In this document: piece by piece, positions 53,894-61,790 of the stretch
Layout of the letters: each line of letters starts with the position of its first letter
Position numbering within the stretch: position 1 is the first letter of the stretch
Source of the DNA: Virgibacillus necropolis
GTDB taxonomy: Bacteria; Bacillota; Bacilli; Bacillales; Amphibacillaceae
Assembly (NCBI RefSeq): GCF_002224365.1
Contig: NZ_CP022437.1
Coordinates: 3,596,001 to 3,660,000 of the forward strand
Length of the DNA: 64,000 nt
Direction of reading: 5' to 3'
Notes under the pieces: model-generated
Database searches by the model: none
The model's input: the letters and a program-made list of their open reading frames with translations, nothing else
Told to the model about the DNA's origin: nothing
Program-made: the position numbers and the translations under genes

Positions 53894-55158
53894 AATGTGT
53901 ACCCCCTTTTTGGAAAACTAAAGCCAGCTATTACAACCAAAAGGAAGGCAAATAAGGTTAAGAAAAAGAATTGATCGAGTATCTCTGAAATACCATCTCC
54001 ACGTAAAAGAGTTAAATATGCCGTCATTCCCGCTCCATTCGGTGTTAAGTTTCCAATAAACTGAATTGTTTTTGAAAAATCACCAATTGGAAAGAAACTG
54101 CCGCCTAAAAAAGCAATGATTGAAACTACAATAGATGAAAAGTAGTTCGTAATAACCTCCGAGTTGATGCGGTAACTTATAGCTGTTAACAATACCGCTA
54201 AGCCACCAACTGCTATCGCTAACCCAAATGTAACAACGAAGAAACCTAACAAATTTGGCCACGTAATTCCAAAAAATAACCAAGATACCCCATATACAAT
54301 TAAAAGGTGCAAAAAGCCGAAGATTACACCAGATAAGAATATACCACTAAAATAAATCCATCTTGACAAATTAGCTAAGATAACCCGATTAAATACATGA
54401 ATTTTTTTCTCTTGAAAGGCAAATGATCCAATCATAGATGCAACGAATAAAACGTTCATGACAGCCATTCCAACTGCATAATAGTTTTGTGCAGTAATAG
54501 GCTTTTTCTGGTTGATAGACCTTACTTCACCTGATACAGCTTCGGAGTCAACCTGAATGGCCTCCATAGAAATAGAATGTTTACCTGCGAAACTAATCAT
54601 TGTCAGTTGCTCTTGAAACTGTTCCAAAATGCCCCCAACCACCATAGATCCAATTTGTTTCCCTTCATTTTTGTACACTTTTAACATTCCGGGTTCACCT
54701 TTACCAAGCATGGTATGCTGTAGTGTGTTAAAGGTGAAATTTTCAGGAACCTCAATAATTGCTGCAAAAGAGTCATCATTGATTATTTCATTTTTTTCAG
54801 ATGGCTTAATGCTTTCGAGCGTAATAATTTCCTCCAGTTCATTACTACCAAGCACATCTTCTATTAACGTTTCTATCAAACTTAATTGTTCTGTATTCCC
54901 TTGTATTGCAGTTTTCACTTCATTAGATAGCTTACTTTTCTCAACATCAAGTATAAAGTTTTCCACTTGCTCTTGTTCACTACCATGCTCAATTATAGCT
55001 ACCTTAGCGTCTATCGATACAGTCTCACCGTTCATCAAATCCCCGATTGAGGCACCTAATATGGCAATTAAGATGATAGGTAAACCAATTAACAACAAAA
55101 GTAATTGAGGGTTACGTAAAAAGATAAGCGCCTGCTTCTTTACAATTTGACGTATCAA
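53890..55158 (-). CDS. ABC-2-type permease, first subunit (LnrM-like)
   Basis: 422 residues with one N-terminal helix (about 20-40), an extracellular domain of about 190 residues rich in Glu and Ser, and six helices from about 228 (YAVGMAVMNVLFVASMIGSF) onward. The same layout as its partner but not close in sequence, implying a heterodimeric channel, as with LnrM/LnrN (YfiM/YfiN). It starts 12 bases after the ATPase gene stop and overlaps the next gene by 4 bases. Confidence 0.8.
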   Translation of the reverse strand: MIRQIVKKQALIFLRNPQLLLLLIGLPIILIAILGASIGDLMNGETVSIDAKVAIIEHGSEQEQVENFILDVEKSKLSNEVKTAIQGNTEQLSLIETLIEDVLGSNELEEIITLESIKPSEKNEIINDDSFAAIIEVPENFTFNTLQHTMLGKGEPGMLKVYKNEGKQIGSMVVGGILEQFQEQLTMISFAGKHSISMEAIQVDSEAVSGEVRSINQKKPITAQNYYAVGMAVMNVLFVASMIGSFAFQEKKIHVFNRVILANLSRWIYFSGIFLSGVIFGFLHLLIVYGVSWLFFGITWPNLLGFFVVTFGLAIAVGGLAVLLTAISYRINSEVITNYFSSIVVSIIAFLGGSFFPIGDFSKTIQFIGNLTPNGAGMTAYLTLLRGDGISEILDQFFFLTLFAFLLVVIAGFSFPKRGYTL

Positions 55159-55170
55159 GTATATCCCTCC

Positions 55171-56103
55171 TTAATCCCGAAGTGCTCTCCCAGTAAGATG
55201 AAGAAATACATCTTCTAGGGTGGCTGTTTGGATATCAACCGATTGTAATTTTACTTCCGCTTCTTCTGCAAGCTTGAGGATCTTACTGAAAATGTTTACT
55301 TCAGTAGGAACAATGACAGTGACCTCTTTTTCCTTTGTTGTTACGCGATTAATCATTGGTTCGTCATGAAGCGCTTCTATAAACATTTCATTTAAACGAT
55401 CTGCTTTTACGACAATCGTTTTTTCAGCGGAAAGAATTCGTTTTATTTCTTCTTTTGTGCCAGAAGCAATCAAATTCCCTTTATCCATAATGTAAATACG
55501 GTCACAAAGAAACTCCACCTCTTCCATATAGTGACTAGTGTACAAAATGGTCATCTGTTTTTCCGCGTTGAGACGTTTTACTGTTTCTAAAATGTAGTTT
55601 CGTGATTGTGGGTCGATTCCTACAGTTGGTTCATCCATAATGAGTAACTCTGGATTGTGTAATAATGCAACACCAATATTCAAACGGCGTTTCATCCCAC
55701 CTGAAAACTTTTTAGCAACATCATTTCGACGGTCAGTCAAGCCAACTAGATCCAATACCTCATCTATTTTTCGTTTCAAGTCAGATCCTGACAGCCGATA
55801 TATTCTACCAAAAAATTGTAGATTCTCTTTTGCTGTTAAATCTGGGTAGATAGCTATTTCTTGCGGCACCATTCCAATAACTTTCCTGAGCGGTCCAGGA
55901 CTCTTAATCACGCTGCTATTATTAAACCGGACATCGCCTGTTGTCGGTTCAATCAAAGATGTAAGCATCGAAATTGCTGTTGATTTACCAGCACCATTTG
56001 GACCAAGCAACCCGATTATTTCTCCTTTTTCAATAAACATATTTAAGTTTTTTACTGCATAAAACTGTTTAAACTTCTTGGAAATATCAACTAACTCAAG
56101 CAT
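55171..56103 (-). CDS. ABC exporter ATP-binding subunit (LnrL-like)
   Basis: 310 residues, close to the length of B. subtilis LnrL (YfiL). Walker A is GLLGPNGAGKSTAISML near 33, the Q-loop MVPQEIAIYPDLTAKENL near 78, the signature FSGGMKRRLNIGVAL near 130 and Walker B LLIMDEPTVGIDP near 153, followed by a C-terminal regulatory extension. The ATG at 56103 has AGGAGG 6 bases upstream; a longer frame to 56154 runs into the repeat. With the two permeases it forms a drug-export ABC operon; a repeat occupies its 5' leader. Confidence 0.87.
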   Translation of the reverse strand: MLELVDISKKFKQFYAVKNLNMFIEKGEIIGLLGPNGAGKSTAISMLTSLIEPTTGDVRFNNSSVIKSPGPLRKVIGMVPQEIAIYPDLTAKENLQFFGRIYRLSGSDLKRKIDEVLDLVGLTDRRNDVAKKFSGGMKRRLNIGVALLHNPELLIMDEPTVGIDPQSRNYILETVKRLNAEKQMTILYTSHYMEEVEFLCDRIYIMDKGNLIASGTKEEIKRILSAEKTIVVKADRLNEMFIEALHDEPMINRVTTKEKEVTVIVPTEVNIFSKILKLAEEAEVKLQSVDIQTATLEDVFLHLTGRALRD

Positions 56104-56126
56104 TTTCTCGCCTCCTATAAGAACGT

Positions 56127-56449
56127 GTTCAAAAAGTTGCCAAATTAGAAACAAGGTCGACTAGGAGCGCAACGTCCTGTTGCAACGTCGACACTAGCAC
56201 GTTCTGTGCGTCGAAGTACAAGCCGTGAAGATTTTAAGGACCGGACTTGCGCGTGTTGTGCTGACTTCTACGTTGCCCACAGGACGTGGACGGTTTTAGC
56301 AGAAGTTCCTCTATGCTTTTAATACGTGAGGAGCGGAAAAACTGACCACTAGAATTACCCCCGAAGCATTACTTCGCACGCAGAAAAAATGTTCTTCTTT
56401 TTCAAAGAACGAAGAAATTCGCCGTTTATCATTTGGTGACTTTTTGAAC
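56127..56449. repeat. GTTCAAAAAGTC repeat, copy 3 (323 bp, expanded)
   Basis: Same termini and orientation as copies 1 and 2, but expanded internally with segments absent from them, including CAACGTCCTGTTGCAACGTC, CGTTCTGTGCGTCGAAGT, GGACTTGCGCGTGTTGTG and ACTAGAATTACCCCCGAAGC. Parts of the expansion (GACACTAGCAC, TTGCGCGTGTTGTG) are shared with copy 4, so copies 3 and 4 form a sub-family. It lies between the lnrL-like start codon and its likely promoter. Confidence 0.88.
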
Positions 56450-56476
56450 GTCCTCTATAAGTTCATTTTACGATAT

Positions 56477-56538
56477 ATTATAGTACTCGCACACTGTCTG
56501 AAGTCACTTCATTTTTAATAATAAGATGACTTAAGTCA
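56477..56538 (-). promoter_or_regulatory. Candidate promoter and tandem palindromes upstream of the lnrL-like gene
   Basis: On the minus strand a TATAAT (56477-56482) without a good -35 is preceded by two palindromes, TGAAGTGACTTCA (56499-56511) and TGACTTAAGTCA (56527-56538), about 28 bases centre to centre. The nearer one lies at the -35 position, as expected for an activator-dependent promoter. The adjacent LuxR-type response regulator is the obvious candidate to bind them. Transcripts would carry repeat copy 3 in a leader of about 370 bases. Confidence 0.45.
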
Positions 56539-56610
56539 CTTTTGCAGAATACTATTATTTCAAGTAAACTAGAATCTATTAATAACTAATTATTTAGTGA
56601 GGGTGATTGT

Positions 56611-57249
56611 ATGGCGAGTAAGATTAAAATCGAACAACCAAAAATCCCACAAGGTTTATTCCAAGCAAACTTTCAGGACATGGATGAAAACTATCTTAAC
56701 ATGTGTATAATAAGCAACTGCTCCATTACAGAAGAGGATATTGATAAAATATGTTTTGAACAAGTCGTTTTTAAAAATGTGATATTCATAGATGTGACAT
56801 TCCGAAATATTGAGCTGATTGATGTTACTTTTGAAAAATGTGATTTATCAAACACCGATTTCAGTAACGCCAGTATTCACAGAGTGGAATTTAAAGATTC
56901 AAAAATATTGGGTCTTAATCTTCCGGAGGCGACACTCCGCAACGTTTTGTTTGATAATTGTCACGCAAATCTAAGCTCATTTGGATATGCAAATTTAAAG
57001 TAAGTAAAATTTGAGTCTTGTTCACTTTGCAATGTTGATTATTATGAATGTAAATTCAATAAAGTAGGTTTTAATCATTGTGATTTGGATGAAGCAAACT
57101 TTGCAAGGACCCCCCTAAAGGGTATTGATATTAGTAACATTACATTTAGTAGCCTGAATGTAACGTTAGAAGACTTAAAAGGCTGCGAGGTTTCTCCAGA
57201 TCAAGCAATTGGATTTGCAACGATGTTAGGATTGAAGATTAAAGAATAA
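56611..57249 (+). pseudogene. Pentapeptide-repeat protein, Qnr-like, interrupted by one in-frame stop
   Basis: The reading frame runs from the ATG at 56611 (GAGGGTG site upstream) to a TAA at 57001 after 130 codons, then continues in the same frame for 82 more codons to the TAA at 57247-57249. The total, 212 codons, is the length of Qnr-type pentapeptide proteins (about 214-218). The A(D/N)LXX-like ladder is present on both sides of the stop (FEKCDLSNTDFSNASI before; FNHCDLDEANFARTPLKGI after), and the tail SPDQAIGFATMLGLKI resembles the C-terminus of the family. No frameshift or other lesion is visible. Intact homologues mimic DNA and protect gyrase from quinolones. Either a recent nonsense mutation, stop-codon readthrough, or a sequencing error. 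Confidence 0.8.
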
Positions 57250-57254
57250 TTACC

Positions 57255-57286
57255 AAAAAACGAGCCCGGAACATGGCTCGTTTTTT
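57255..57286. terminator. Bidirectional terminator between the pentapeptide gene and the response regulator gene
   Basis: Stem AAAAAACGAGCC/GGCTCGTTTTTT with an eight-base loop and T-runs on both strands. It follows the second (true) stop of the pentapeptide frame, supporting the longer original gene. Confidence 0.9.
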
Positions 57287-57309
57287 GCACCTAAGCTAAC
57301 AGTAAGAAT

Positions 57310-57951
57310 CTATGTGTTCAATGATATATCATGTTTAACAGCATAGATTGCTAACTGGGTACGATCACGCAGAGCAGTTTTTTGTAAAATCTGTGTGAGA
57401 TGATTTTTTACCGTACCAATGGAAAGATATAATTCTTCCGCAATTTCTTTATTTGTCATACCTTCGCCAATTAATTTGGTAATGGCGAGTTCCCGAGTGG
57501 TGAGCTTACAATCAATGGCTTTGGACTTTGTCTGCTGTAAAAGTCGTGGCATTACTTTTGCTGCTACCTCTGCATGAATAGTTAAACCACCCTTCATGCA
57601 GCTATGTACCGCTTCTAATAACTTGGTAGATTCAGATGTTTTTAATAAAAAGCCATTCGCCCCCTCTTTTAACGCCTGTAATGCATACTCATCATCATTA
57701 AACGTCGTCAAAATAAGAATCTTAATATATGGCCATTGTTTCTTAATTTTCCTGGTAGCTTCAATTCCATTCATGACAGGCATTCGTACATCCATCATGA
57801 TAAAATCAATCATATGTTTTTCGAGGATACCCAATGCCTCCTGTCCATTGTTTGCCTCATGGGTTACTGTAATATTCTCATCTTGTTCCAAAATAACCTT
57901 TAACCCCTGCCTAACAATTGCCTGATCTTCTACTAATAATACCTGCCACAT
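57310..57951 (-). CDS. LuxR-family response regulator (LnrK-like)
   Basis: 213 residues: receiver domain with phosphorylation site D54 in IDFIMMDVRMP and Lys in LLKTSESTK, and a C-terminal LuxR-type helix-turn-helix (LTTRELAITKLIGEGMTNKEIAEELYLSIGTVKNHL). The cognate kinase is most likely the DesK/LiaS-type kinase two genes upstream; the pair plus the ABC genes matches the LnrJK-LnrLMN set of B. subtilis. A SIMPL-domain gene lies between kinase and regulator here. Confidence 0.88.
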   Translation of the reverse strand: MWQVLLVEDQAIVRQGLKVILEQDENITVTHEANNGQEALGILEKHMIDFIMMDVRMPVMNGIEATRKIKKQWPYIKILILTTFNDDEYALQALKEGANGFLLKTSESTKLLEAVHSCMKGGLTIHAEVAAKVMPRLLQQTKSKAIDCKLTTRELAITKLIGEGMTNKEIAEELYLSIGTVKNHLTQILQKTALRDRTQLAIYAVKHDISLNT

Positions 57952-58074
57952 GCTCAGCCCTCCTCACTTGAAGTAAACTATTTACAACCGACCTGAGACG
58001 GTTCCCGTTCCTTCCTATCTCTAATTCTATTTAGCGTGAAGGAAGTCCTGCCACTTTACGAATAACAGAGATTT

Positions 58075-58725
58075 TCAATACTGAAATTGTGTTTTAACAG
58101 ATGCACTAACAACAATTTGACCCGGTTCTATTGGGGTAGTTACATTACTTTCCATGGTAGCGAAGGTTTTAAAAGATGGTGGAGTTTCGCTTGTTTCTTC
58201 AACAATTTTAATAGGTATTGGATCAAAATTCACATTTAATGTTTCCGCTATTATTTGCGCTTCGGCAATCGCATTCTTTAGTGCAGCACTAAGCGCCTGT
58301 TGGTATGCGATTTGTTTATCTTCAATGGAAAACTGGATGTTTGAGACCTGATTCACACCGTTTTGAACAGCAACATCTATAATTTCCCCTGCTTGGTCAA
58401 TACTAGTAATCTGCACTGTGATTGTGTTAGAAACTCGATATCCCTTAAATTGTTGTTTTCCATCAATATAATCGTATATAGGATTTATGTTATAACCAGT
58501 CGTTTGGATATTTCCCCTGAGAATCCCAAGCTGTAAAAGTGATTGAATAACCTGGTTCATTTTACGTGCATTTTCTTGTTGCGCTTGACTAACTTGCTTG
58601 TTTTCTGTCATGATTTCTAGTTGGATACTGACTTTATCTGGCTCAAATAAAAGTCTTGCATTCCCTGTTACAGTCATAACGCGCGAGAAATCTTGCCTGT
58701 ATTGATTCATTTTTGGATAATACAT
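58075..58725 (-). CDS. SIMPL-domain (DUF541) protein
   Basis: 216 residues and a single SIMPL domain covering nearly the whole protein: MTVTGNARLLFEPDKVSIQLEI near 15-36, QTTGYNINPIYDY near 77, and the C-terminal SVKTQFQY. There is no signal peptide, unlike most Gram-negative members. Family proteins are of uncertain function, implicated in oxidative stress and in signalling. The ATG at 58725 is preferred for spacing to AAAGGA. It lies between kinase and regulator genes on the same strand, but a repeat separates it from the kinase gene, so it may be an insertion into the operon. Confidence 0.83.
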   Translation of the reverse strand: MYYPKMNQYRQDFSRVMTVTGNARLLFEPDKVSIQLEIMTENKQVSQAQQENARKMNQVIQSLLQLGILRGNIQTTGYNINPIYDYIDGKQQFKGYRVSNTITVQITSIDQAGEIIDVAVQNGVNQVSNIQFSIEDKQIAYQQALSAALKNAIAEAQIIAETLNVNFDPIPIKIVEETSETPPSFKTFATMESNVTTPIEPGQIVVSASVKTQFQY

Positions 58726-58844
58726 AATCATTCCGTCCTTTCATTGCTCGAAGGTCACTTGCTATCTTATGCGAAATGATTATTTGTGTTTATGTACTAG
58801 TTGTTCCTGCAAATTGGTAAATTATTTTTCCCCTCTAAGTGTTT

Positions 58845-58992
58845 GTTCAAAAGTCGGCAAATTAGAAACAAGGTCGGCAAAGAACTCAGGCGTCCTGCCT
58901 GAAAAGTCGACATTAGTACGGCCTGTGCGTCAAGTTCAAGTCGCGAAGATTTTTAGGACCGGACTTGCGCGTGTTGTGTTGACTTTTTGAAC
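58845..58992. repeat. GTTCAAAAAGTC repeat, copy 4 (148 bp)
   Basis: Left end GTTCAAAAGTCGGC (one A shorter) and right end TTGACTTTTTGAAC, same orientation as the others. The interior matches the expansion of copy 3 (GTCGACATTAGTACGG, GGACTTGCGCGTGTTGTG) and lacks the ACGTGAGGACC part of copies 1 and 2. It ends 8 bases from the stop codon of the kinase gene. Confidence 0.88.
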
Positions 58993-58999
58993 ACCCCCT

Positions 59000-60100
59000 C
59001 TAAGAAACTCCCGGAGTCTGTGGAATTGTTCCACTAACAACAAATTGATTTTCCGTTTGATAGACATGTAAAGTTCCGTTAACCTGATTGATTCTTTCCT
59101 TCATGTTTTCCAGGCCAAAGCCGAGCTCATAATTCTTTGCTTTAAATTGCTGATTGGATACTTCAAAAGAAATATCCTCATTTGCAGACTTCCCTAAAAT
59201 AACATGTACTTCCCTTGCCTGTGCATGCCGCATTGCATTTGTTAATGCTTCTTGAATAACCCTATACAGCATAATACTTTTTTCATTGGACAGATTCACT
59301 GACAATACACCTTGCTTCATCGTAAATTGCACAAGTACATGACTTTCTGCCTCTAGCTTACGAATTAAATGTACAACAGTAGCAATTCCTTCATTTTCTT
59401 CTGCCTGTAATGCTTTGACCGCTTCCCGTGTTTCCTCTAAACTCTCATTGGCCATTTGTTTTAAGGCACGATAATTCGTATCAGGATTTTGAATAGCCAG
59501 CACTTCTAATTTCATGATTAGAGCTGTTAAACGATGACCAACTGAATCGTGAATATCCCGAGCAATTTTTGTACGTTCTTCTATCCGGGTGGCTTCCTCT
59601 GTTCGTAGATTTAGTCTTTTCAATTGCCGATATTCCCCGGTAAGTTTATCGTAGATTTTTTTTTGCTCATTCCGTTCAATTGCCATTCGGTTTACCAATA
59701 GAATTAGAAAATAGATAAAGATAGTAGTCATGACTACTTCGATAATCTTTAATTCATTTCCATAAGTAACAGTAATCGAAAAAAGAAAGTTAATAACTAA
59801 ATATGTAAGCAAAGCATTTTTGCTTAACATAAATGAAGCTATGATCGTTAAAAATAAGAATAATAGAATGGTAAAAGAACTGTATGCTTCCACCACAATA
59901 GTATGATGCAACTCAATGACAATGGATATTCCAATGTATAAAAATAATAGCTTTTTTTCAGTTGATAAAAGAAAAAACAATGCAAACGCACATGTGAAAA
60001 ACAATAAACTGTACGGTATGGATGATTCGTCTACAGATGTGTAAATAGAACCAACAACAAGTAAACAAAACATGCCAAAGCGTAACCAGAAGACCTTCAC
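59000..60100 (-). CDS. Sensor histidine kinase, HPK7/LnrJ-like
   Basis: 366 residues. Five to six membrane helices fill the first 140 residues with almost no external loops, so it probably senses within the membrane. The HisKA_3 dimerisation domain has H184 in IARDIHDSVGHRL; the ATPase domain includes the N-box EALTNAMRHAQA near 290 and the G-box FGLENMKERI near 335. This intramembrane type pairs with LuxR-family regulators and antibiotic-export ABC systems (LnrJ/YfiJ, YvfT). Its partner regulator is the gene at 57310-57951. Confidence 0.88.
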   Translation of the reverse strand: MKVFWLRFGMFCLLVVGSIYTSVDESSIPYSLLFFTCAFALFFLLSTEKKLLFLYIGISIVIELHHTIVVEAYSSFTILLFLFLTIIASFMLSKNALLTYLVINFLFSITVTYGNELKIIEVVMTTIFIYFLILLVNRMAIERNEQKKIYDKLTGEYRQLKRLNLRTEEATRIEERTKIARDIHDSVGHRLTALIMKLEVLAIQNPDTNYRALKQMANESLEETREAVKALQAEENEGIATVVHLIRKLEAESHVLVQFTMKQGVLSVNLSNEKSIMLYRVIQEALTNAMRHAQAREVHVILGKSANEDISFEVSNQQFKAKNYELGFGLENMKERINQVNGTLHVYQTENQFVVSGTIPQTPGVS

Positions 60101-60198
60101 GAAATTGCCTCGCTCTCTACTTCAAAAATTGTATTACTACTATTTTTTTATCTTTCAATTATAATAATACCAAATAGTTCCACAATTAGGGGATACAA

Positions 60199-61296
60199 AT
60201 GAAAAATACTTACTTCCTGACAGGATACCCAGGCTTTCTAGCTACAAGTTTAATTCGTCAACTCATCCATGATCACCAAGACATCGAACACATCCACTTA
60301 TTAGTTTTACCCAACCAAGAAAGTAAGGCATACGAAGAAATTAAAAGCTTTGCCCAGGAAAGTTCTATACCTGAGAACTTTTTCTCCATTGTTACAGGAG
60401 ATATCACGAAGCAAGGACTAGCAATATCTGAAAGTGTTAATCAATCATTAAAATTATCTGTCACCCATGTCTTTCATCTAGCAGCCATTTATGATCTAGC
60501 TGTACCTAAAGTCATTGCATATGATGTTAATGTAAATGGAACGCAGAACGTAAATAACTGGGTGAAAACATTGGACGGACTTTCACGCTATATTTATTTT
60601 AGTACAGCTTATGTCTCCGGAGCCCGCGAAGGCAAGATTTATGAACACGAACTTTCAGAAGGGCAATCATTTAAAAATCATTACGAACAGACCAAATACG
60701 AAGCAGAATTATTAGTGGATGATATAAAGGAATCCGTTCCAACCACCATCATCCGACCTGGTATTGTAAAAGGAAATTCTGAAACTGGAGAGACAATCAA
60801 ATTTGATGGCATATATTTTATGCTTAACTTTCTGGAACACCTTCGTTACTTACCAGTCATGACGTACCTGGGTGATGGCGAACCCGAGGGGAATTTTGTC
60901 CCATCAGATTATGTTCTGAAAGCTGTGAGTTACTTAGCTGTAGCGCCTATTGGAAAAGGAAAAACCTATCATTTAACAGATCCAAACCCATATAAAATGA
61001 AAGATCTACACAAAATGCTTTCTGAACAGTATTTGGGGAAAACACCAACTGGACAAGTACCGCTCACATTAGCTAAAAAAGCCCTGTCTATTGCAGCTAT
61101 CCGAAAATGGCTACAAGTAGAAAAAGAAGCACTTGATTACTTTGAGTTCAAAACTTCCTATGATTGTTCTCAAGCTGTAAATGATTTAGAAGGCTCTGGA
61201 ATTGTCTGCCCGGATTTAAAAGATACAGTGGAACCAATGCTTACTTATTATCGAAAATATAAGCATGATCGTAGTAAACATATTGAAATCAGGTAG
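60199..61296 (+). CDS. Extended short-chain dehydrogenase, NAD-binding_4/thioester-reductase-like
   Basis: 365 residues, an extended SDR. The cofactor loop TGYPGFLATSL (8-18) replaces the typical TGATGFLG; the catalytic Tyr-x3-Lys is YEQTK near 155 and the preceding Ser lies in FSTAYVSGAREG near 133-144. SDRs of this group include the reductase domains of carboxylic-acid reductases and plant fatty-acyl reductases. It stands alone, divergent from the kinase gene, with its own AGGGGA site and terminator. Substrate unknown. Confidence 0.83.
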   Translation: MKNTYFLTGYPGFLATSLIRQLIHDHQDIEHIHLLVLPNQESKAYEEIKSFAQESSIPENFFSIVTGDITKQGLAISESVNQSLKLSVTHVFHLAAIYDLAVPKVIAYDVNVNGTQNVNNWVKTLDGLSRYIYFSTAYVSGAREGKIYEHELSEGQSFKNHYEQTKYEAELLVDDIKESVPTTIIRPGIVKGNSETGETIKFDGIYFMLNFLEHLRYLPVMTYLGDGEPEGNFVPSDYVLKAVSYLAVAPIGKGKTYHLTDPNPYKMKDLHKMLSEQYLGKTPTGQVPLTLAKKALSIAAIRKWLQVEKEALDYFEFKTSYDCSQAVNDLEGSGIVCPDLKDTVEPMLTYYRKYKHDRSKHIEIR

Positions 61297-61302
61297 TATT
61301 AT

Positions 61303-61335
61303 TGAAGGTTTTCTGCACAAGCAGAAAACCTTTTT
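61303..61335 (+). terminator. Terminator after the extended SDR gene
   Basis: Perfect 12-base stem AAGGTTTTCTGC/GCAGAAAACCTT with an ACAA loop and a T-run. Confidence 0.93.
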
Positions 61336-61423
61336 AGTTGAAATATATTCTTTTAAAAAAACTGACTTCTGTGAACATTGTACCATTTTTTAACAATTAC
61401 AACACTTCTCACTTCTAATATTG

Positions 61424-61429
61424 TATAAT
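61424..61429 (+). promoter_or_regulatory. TATAAT -10 box of the type I toxin mRNA
   Basis: A perfect TATAAT preceded by TTG, 100 bases before the toxin start. I cannot find a convincing -35 at 16-18 bases. The expected RNA 5' end lies near 61436, shortly before the 5' arm of the long-range pairing. Confidence 0.5.
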
Positions 61430-61435
61430 GAAGTG

Positions 61436-61745
61436 TACAGGTTATGCAGGTGAGCTTCAACAATGGCTGTAAGGGAACCATCTCTTACGTTGGCGGCGGC
61501 TTAACCCCTTAAAAGAAAGGGGGATGAAGCGCGTGATACCAATTGACAAGGTCCTAGAGTTGATGATGATGTTCTCGACGCTTGTGTTGTTAATTGTGAA
61601 CAGCCGTGAAAAAAAGTAAGTACATCGTAGATACTGGATGATTACTTTTTTCAATCCCAAAGTATGAAGCCGTCGCACCTTGCAGTAATCTGTTCGGGGT
61701 CGTAAGTTGCAGCTTACGACTCCTTTTTCCGGCTCACCTTTTTAT
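61436..61745 (+). ncRNA. Structured toxin mRNA of a type I toxin-antitoxin-like locus
   Basis: Several pairings hold this RNA in a closed form. AGGTGAGC (61448-61455) is the perfect complement of GCTCACCT (61732-61739) at the 3' end. GCGGCGGCTT (61493-61502) pairs with AAGCCGTCGC (61667-61676) with one G-U. CCCCTT (61505-61510) pairs with AAGGGG (61517-61522), sequestering the toxin ribosome site. Hairpin GTCGTAAG/CTTACGAC (61699-61720) and the final T-run form the terminator. End points are estimated from the -10 box and the terminal T-run. This architecture is known for TxpA/BsrG-type mRNAs. Confidence 0.65.
61533..61619 (+). CDS. Putative holin-like small toxin of a type I toxin-antitoxin system
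   Basis: A 28-residue hydrophobic peptide starting with GTG (MIPIDKVLELMMMFSTLVLL, then IVNSREKK). The layout, a short N-terminus, one membrane helix with F-x-T-L-V and a charged C-terminus, matches the putative holin-like toxin (Hol_Tox) family common in Bacillus and related to TxpA/BsrG-type toxins. AAAGGGGG lies 9 bases upstream of the GTG; an ATG at 61524 is directly adjacent to it and less likely. The ribosome site is buried in a hairpin. Function as membrane toxin is inferred; antisense RNA is expected but not shown. Confidence 0.68.
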   Translation: MIPIDKVLELMMMFSTLVLLIVNSREKK

Positions 61746-61790
61746 TTTATTCATTCATTCTGAAAAAACAACTAAATAATTAAGTTGTTT
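61620..61790 (-). ncRNA. Possible antisense antitoxin RNA opposite the toxin mRNA 3' region
   Basis: On the minus strand TTGTTT, 16 bases, TAAAAT upstream of the toxin 3' end could start an RNA that crosses the toxin terminator and ends at the hairpin GTAATCATCC..GATGTACTTAC followed by a run of T near 61608-61655. This is the arrangement of RatA and SR4. The promoter match is weak and limits are approximate, so this is a prediction. Confidence 0.35.

Noticed and set aside
54629-55108. 159-residue plus-strand frame opposite the first ABC permease
   Set aside because: Ser/Ile-rich antisense shadow; no start signals, and the minus-strand gene is well supported.
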